DNA from: Hyphomicrobium_A sp041659545
GTDB taxonomy: Bacteria; Pseudomonadota; Alphaproteobacteria; Rhizobiales; Hyphomicrobiaceae
NCBI GenBank assembly: GCA_041659545.1
Contig: JBAZYB010000160.1
Coordinates: 1-9,489, forward strand
Reading direction: 5' to 3'
Length of the DNA: 9,489 nt
Shown: positions 6,669 to 9,489 of the stretch, piece after piece
How the letters are laid out: each line of letters starts with the position of its first letter
How positions within the stretch are numbered: position 1 is the stretch's first letter
Translations under genes and position numbers: made by a program
Notes under the pieces: generated by a model
Told to the model about the DNA's origin: nothing
Database searches by the model: none
The model's input: the letters and a program-made list of their open reading frames with translations, nothing else

Positions 6669-7537
6669 GCCGCCTTTTCTGCTTCGGACTTGGCTACAGC
6701 GCAGCACGCATTGCGGCTCAACTCTCAGAACAGGGGTGGCACATCACCGGCACGGCACGCACGACGGACGGCGCTGTCGCCATTGCCGAGCAGGGCTACG
6801 ACGCCTTCATCTTTGACGGTACCTCTCCCGGAGAAGGCATCGCGGAGGCGCTCGCCGAGGCGACGCACGTGCTGATTTCCGCTCCACCCGGCGATGCCGA
6901 CCCCGTGTTGCAGCATCACGTGCACGATGTGCGCGGCGCCGCTGACCTGAGTTGGATCGGCTACCTCTCGACCGTCGGCGTCTACGGAGACAGTGGCGGC
7001 AATTGGATCGACGAGACCGCGCCGACCGATGCAACATCGCTCCGTGGTCGTCAGCGCATCGCCGCCGAAGCTGCATGGCTGGCACTCGGCGCATCTATGG
7101 GCGTGGCGACGCAAGTGTTCCGCCTCGCCGGCATCTACGGGCCTGGCCGCAGCGCCATCGACCGGCTGTGCGAAGGCACCGCACATCGCATCATCAAGCC
7201 GGGACAGGTCTTCAATCGCATCCATGTCGATGACATCGCCCGAACGGTGTGTGCGGCCATAGACCAGCCCGCCGCGAGCCAAATCTACAACGTCACCGAT
7301 GATGAACCCGGACCGCCGCAGGATGTCGTCGCCTTCGCGGCCGAACTGTTGCAGATGCCGCCGCCGCCTGAAGTACCGTTTGTAGAGGCGGCGCTATCGC
7401 CGATGGCCCGCAGTTTCTATGCCGACAACAAACGTGTCAGCAACAAGCGCCTGCATCAAGAGCTTGGCATTGCTCTGAAATTCCCCACCTACCGCGAAGG
7501 CCTGCGCGCCATCGCCGATGCACGCCAACCGGGCTGA
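6665..7537 (+). CDS. Atypical extended SDR / NAD(P)-dependent epimerase-like protein
   Basis: 290-residue Rossmann-fold protein resembling the YeeZ-like atypical short-chain dehydrogenases. The nucleotide-binding start is LFCFGLGYSAARIA (4-17), a GxGxxA-type turn. The STVGVYG motif (102-108) and IHVDDIA (187-193) are typical of extended SDRs and epimerases. The catalytic YxxxK is not present: the equivalent stretch SLRGRQRIAAEAAW (125-138) has Arg127 and Arg131 where Tyr and Lys would be. A usual sugar-epimerase or dehydrogenase reaction is therefore doubtful, and it may bind the cofactor without standard catalysis. ATG 6665 is chosen because it overlaps the queG stop as ATGA; an in-frame GTG at 6647 lies inside queG. 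It is the last gene of the GST-queG operon. Its function is not known from the sequence. Confidence 0.85.
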   Translation: MSRLFCFGLGYSAARIAAQLSEQGWHITGTARTTDGAVAIAEQGYDAFIFDGTSPGEGIAEALAEATHVLISAPPGDADPVLQHHVHDVRGAADLSWIGYLSTVGVYGDSGGNWIDETAPTDATSLRGRQRIAAEAAWLALGASMGVATQVFRLAGIYGPGRSAIDRLCEGTAHRIIKPGQVFNRIHVDDIARTVCAAIDQPAASQIYNVTDDEPGPPQDVVAFAAELLQMPPPPEVPFVEAALSPMARSFYADNKRVSNKRLHQELGIALKFPTYREGLRAIADARQPG

Positions 7538-7583
7538 TCATCCACAGCCAATCGGTCCCATCGCCGCCGTTCAGCCACCGTTC

Positions 7584-7598
7584 AAGCGAGTCTCGCTT
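7584..7598. terminator. Short palindrome after the queG operon (possible terminator)
   Basis: AAGCGAG-T-CTCGCTT is a perfect palindrome of seven bases per arm, 46 bases past the SDR-like stop codon and followed by TATTGG. It can form a six-pair hairpin ending in a short T-rich stretch, so it may be a weak intrinsic terminator; it could equally be an operator for the next gene. A second palindrome, GGAGCGCCCGCTCC, begins at about 7638 in the same 141-base spacer. Confidence 0.3.
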
Positions 7599-7678
7599 TA
7601 TTGGCCAAATCCGGTCGCGCTTTTGCCGCGGCCAGAGGGGAGCGCCCGCTCCTTCACGATCAATTTTGCGAGGATGTT

Positions 7679-9172
7679 ATGCCGTCGGCAATGAGTGGTT
7701 CCCAACGCGGGGCGATATGCGCCGCAGTGCTCCTGAGCTTGGCGATGGGCGCACCGGCGTCGGCCAATGGCGATGCCGCGCATGCCCTGGCACAAAAATT
7801 TTCCCAGGCGGCCGAGGAATCTGAGCGAGACGAAGCCGCGCGCAACGCCGAGGCGCAAGCCCAGGCCCGTGAGCAAGCCCTCGCGGCCAAGCGCAAGGCC
7901 GCCGCCGAGCAGCGCGCTGCCGACGAAGCCGACATGCTGCGCAACGCGCAAGAAGAAGCCGCCGCACGCACCTTGGCTGACAAGGCCCGCCTTGAGCGGG
8001 AGCGCCAGGCCGCTCGCGCCCAGGCCGAGCGCATGGCGCAAGAGGCTCACCGCCAGCAGCTCGACCAGCAACGACGCCAGGAAGAAGTGCGCCAAGCGGA
8101 AGCCGCGCGCCTTGCCCGCGAGGTCGAGGAGCAGCGCCTCGCCGATGACAAGCGTATCGCCGAGGAAAAGCTCCGGGCCCAAGAGCGCCGCCTTGCCGCC
8201 GAAAAGGCGGAAGCCGAGCGGAAAGCAACTGCGGCGCGCATCTCCGAAGAGAAACTTCGGTCTGAGGAAGCACGCGTCGCGCGGATCAAGCGCCAAGCCG
8301 AGCAGGCCGAGCAGAAGCGCCACGCCGAAGAGGCACGCGTCGCCGACCTGAAGCGTCAAGCGGAAGAGGCAGAAGTAAAGCGTCAGGCAGAAGAGCAGCG
8401 CCTCGCCGAGCAGCGCCGCATCGCCGACGAGCAGGATGCCCAGCGCCGGGCGTCACTCGAGGCCCTACGCGCCGCCGAAGCTCAGCGCATCGCCGAGAAG
8501 TTCCGCCTCGCGCGCGAAGCCCGCGAGCGGACCAAAGAAACGCGCAACAGCCTGGGCGGTCCATTACCGCCCGCCGCACCGTCAGCCGAGCAAGCACCGG
8601 TGTCGCCATACATCGAAGCGCGCCCCACTGCCCAAGCGACCTATCCCCAGCACGTCACGGTTCTTGTCGTCATGCAACCGCGCCGTCACGGCTTTGCCGG
8701 CTCTCGCATGACCGCTAATCCGGTCCTGTGCGTCGACGGCGATTGTTATGTGAGCAACGGCACTGGCCAGCCGTCGAGCAGCATGCGCCGCACCCAGACC
8801 CTCGGCCCCGGCAATACGCTCGGCCGCAATGCCGGCGTTTGCCGCAATCACACGACGTGTGCGTTCCGCGGTGTCGCTCTGACGTCCCCGCAGTCGACGA
8901 TCCAGCCAGTGGACTTGGGCTTCCTTCGCCACGCCCGGCGCGAAGTTCGCACCGTCGTGCCCGATCGGTCGTGCAGCGTCGACGCTGGACAGCTGTTCTG
9001 CGATGCGCCGATCGAGGCCGGCGGCTATCGCGCTTGGATTATCCCCGAGGCCATTGCCGAGAAGGCTGGCGCCCATTTGCTCGAACGCGCACTCGATGAA
9101 GGACTGCCGCGAAGCCGTTCAGCCTCTAACGGCAACTGGGCATCCACGGTTCATGTCCGCCCGACAAGATAA
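7679..9172 (+). CDS. Exported coiled-coil protein with six-cysteine C-terminal domain, unrecognised
   Basis: I do not recognise a named family. The 497 residues divide into four parts. A Sec signal peptide (1-29) has hydrophobic core AICAAVLLSLAMG and likely cleavage after APASA. A very long charged alpha-helical coiled coil (about 33-287) is rich in Ala, Glu, Arg, Gln and Lys and resembles TolA in composition. A proline-rich linker spans 291-320. A globular, probably beta-rich domain (about 324-475) has six cysteines in three close pairs: C351/C356, C388/C394 and C432/C441, ending in a helix at 456-474. Even spacing and export suggest three disulfides in the periplasm. Residues 196-258 are three 21-residue repeats. 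ATG 7679 is chosen because AGGA lies at 7671-7674; ATG 7691 is an alternative giving a shorter signal peptide. Envelope location is inferred; function is unknown. Confidence 0.8.
   Translation: MPSAMSGSQRGAICAAVLLSLAMGAPASANGDAAHALAQKFSQAAEESERDEAARNAEAQAQAREQALAAKRKAAAEQRAADEADMLRNAQEEAAARTLADKARLERERQAARAQAERMAQEAHRQQLDQQRRQEEVRQAEAARLAREVEEQRLADDKRIAEEKLRAQERRLAAEKAEAERKATAARISEEKLRSEEARVARIKRQAEQAEQKRHAEEARVADLKRQAEEAEVKRQAEEQRLAEQRRIADEQDAQRRASLEALRAAEAQRIAEKFRLAREARERTKETRNSLGGPLPPAAPSAEQAPVSPYIEARPTAQATYPQHVTVLVVMQPRRHGFAGSRMTANPVLCVDGDCYVSNGTGQPSSSMRRTQTLGPGNTLGRNAGVCRNHTTCAFRGVALTSPQSTIQPVDLGFLRHARREVRTVVPDRSCSVDAGQLFCDAPIEAGGYRAWIIPEAIAEKAGAHLLERALDEGLPRSRSASNGNWASTVHVRPTR
8264..8452 (+). 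repeat. Three 63-base in-frame repeats in the coiled-coil gene
   Basis: Units at 8264-8326, 8327-8389 and 8390-8452 encode 21-residue blocks of the pattern EEARVAxxKRQAExAExKRxA. The first two are close copies and the third is diverged (EEQRLAEQRRIADEQ). Twenty-one residues is exactly three heptads, so gain or loss of a unit would keep the coiled-coil register. The copies differ at many third-codon positions, pointing to old duplication. Confidence 0.6.
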
Positions 9173-9483
9173 CCGATCTTCCCGTTTGAGCGCTGCCGCA
9201 CTGTCTCGAGGAATTCATATACCTCCCGCGCATGCAACGGCCGCCCCGTTCGGTCGATGCTGCGTCGCTCCAGACCCTGCAGTTCGGCAAGCAATGGCTC
9301 GGCCGTCTTGTGCAACATCGCGACCGCTTGGATAGTAGCACGGCTCATGTTGGGTGGGACCTTCGGCACCACGTCCGCCATCATGTCCTTGGCGCGCGAG
9401 GAAAGCTGCCCCGAGAGACGACCCAACGCGCCGATCAGCTTGATTGGAAGGTCCTCGCGAAACCGGTAGTCGTGCTCGTCCAT
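9151..9483 (-). CDS. Small unrecognised protein, possibly incomplete at the right edge
   Basis: 110 residues from ATG (plus-strand CAT 9481-9483) to TGA (plus-strand TCA 9151-9153). Codons show the high third-position GC expected of a real gene here, and the protein reads well, with helix-rich stretches such as LIGALGRLSGQLSSRAKDMM and a tail TVRQRSNGKIGYLVGRT. No signal peptide, membrane segment, cysteine or known motif is seen. The frame stays open for the two codons before this ATG (CTT TGG), so the real start may be outside the window. The stop lies inside the last 22 bases of the convergent coiled-coil gene. I cannot assign a function. Confidence 0.55.
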   Translation of the reverse strand: MDEHDYRFREDLPIKLIGALGRLSGQLSSRAKDMMADVVPKVPPNMSRATIQAVAMLHKTAEPLLAELQGLERRSIDRTGRPLHAREVYEFLETVRQRSNGKIGYLVGRT

Positions 9484-9489
9484 CCAAAG

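Noticed and set aside
6735..6750. TGGCAC-type sigma-54 half-sites inside the SDR-like and coiled-coil genes
   Set aside because: TGGCAC occurs near 6736, 7079 and 7789, but none has TTGC at the required spacing and all are inside coding sequence.
7598..8359. 253-codon antisense open frame, plus other long antisense frames, over the coiled-coil gene
   Set aside because: Repetitive GC-rich coiled-coil coding (GCC/GAG/CGC codons) opens long antisense frames by chance; the product is low-complexity Leu/Gly/Arg/Ala.
9215..9487. Alternative 90-codon minus-strand frame at the right end
   Set aside because: Overlaps the 9151-9483 frame, which has better codon use and a more protein-like sequence; this one is Arg/Gly/Ala-rich.

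Overview
This GC-rich window, with gene order, codon use and protein sequences typical of Alphaproteobacteria, most resembles a Hyphomicrobiales chromosome; the genus cannot be fixed from the sequence alone. The best evidence is the lptA-lptB-rpoN-ptsN string, the alphaproteobacterial N-terminal extension on LptB, and a glutathione transferase-like gene directly in front of queG. It reads as core chromosome. I see no transposase, integrase, tRNA, rRNA, CRISPR array or phage gene.

Left part (1-3841, + strand): the 3' end of lptA, then lptB, rpoN (sigma-54) and ptsN (EIIA-Ntr). The first two belong to lipopolysaccharide export and the last two to nitrogen-related control. The hpf/raiA gene that commonly sits between rpoN and ptsN is not there. 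In its place are about 480 bases with no convincing gene, holding a good match to a sigma-54 (-24/-12) promoter aimed at ptsN and two overlapping, mutually exclusive GC-rich hairpins at its expected start point.

Middle (3857-5539): uppP (undecaprenyl-diphosphatase) lies on the minus strand, convergent with ptsN. A 162-base divergent intergenic region containing a perfect inverted repeat separates it from a GST-fold gene on the plus strand.

Right part (4844-7537, + strand): the GST-fold gene, queG (epoxyqueuosine reductase, last step of queuosine synthesis) and an atypical short-chain dehydrogenase-like gene form a tight operon (10-base gap, then a 4-base ATGA overlap). Next comes an unrecognised exported protein (7679-9172): signal peptide, about 255 residues of charged coiled coil with a 21-residue internal repeat, and a C-terminal domain with six cysteines in three close pairs. 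A small unrecognised gene on the minus strand (9151-9483, possibly continuing past the window edge) overlaps its 3' end tail to tail.

The most interesting items are the putative sigma-54 promoter immediately downstream of the sigma-54 gene and the unrecognised coiled-coil/six-cysteine envelope protein. I did not find a clear multi-gene novel system.
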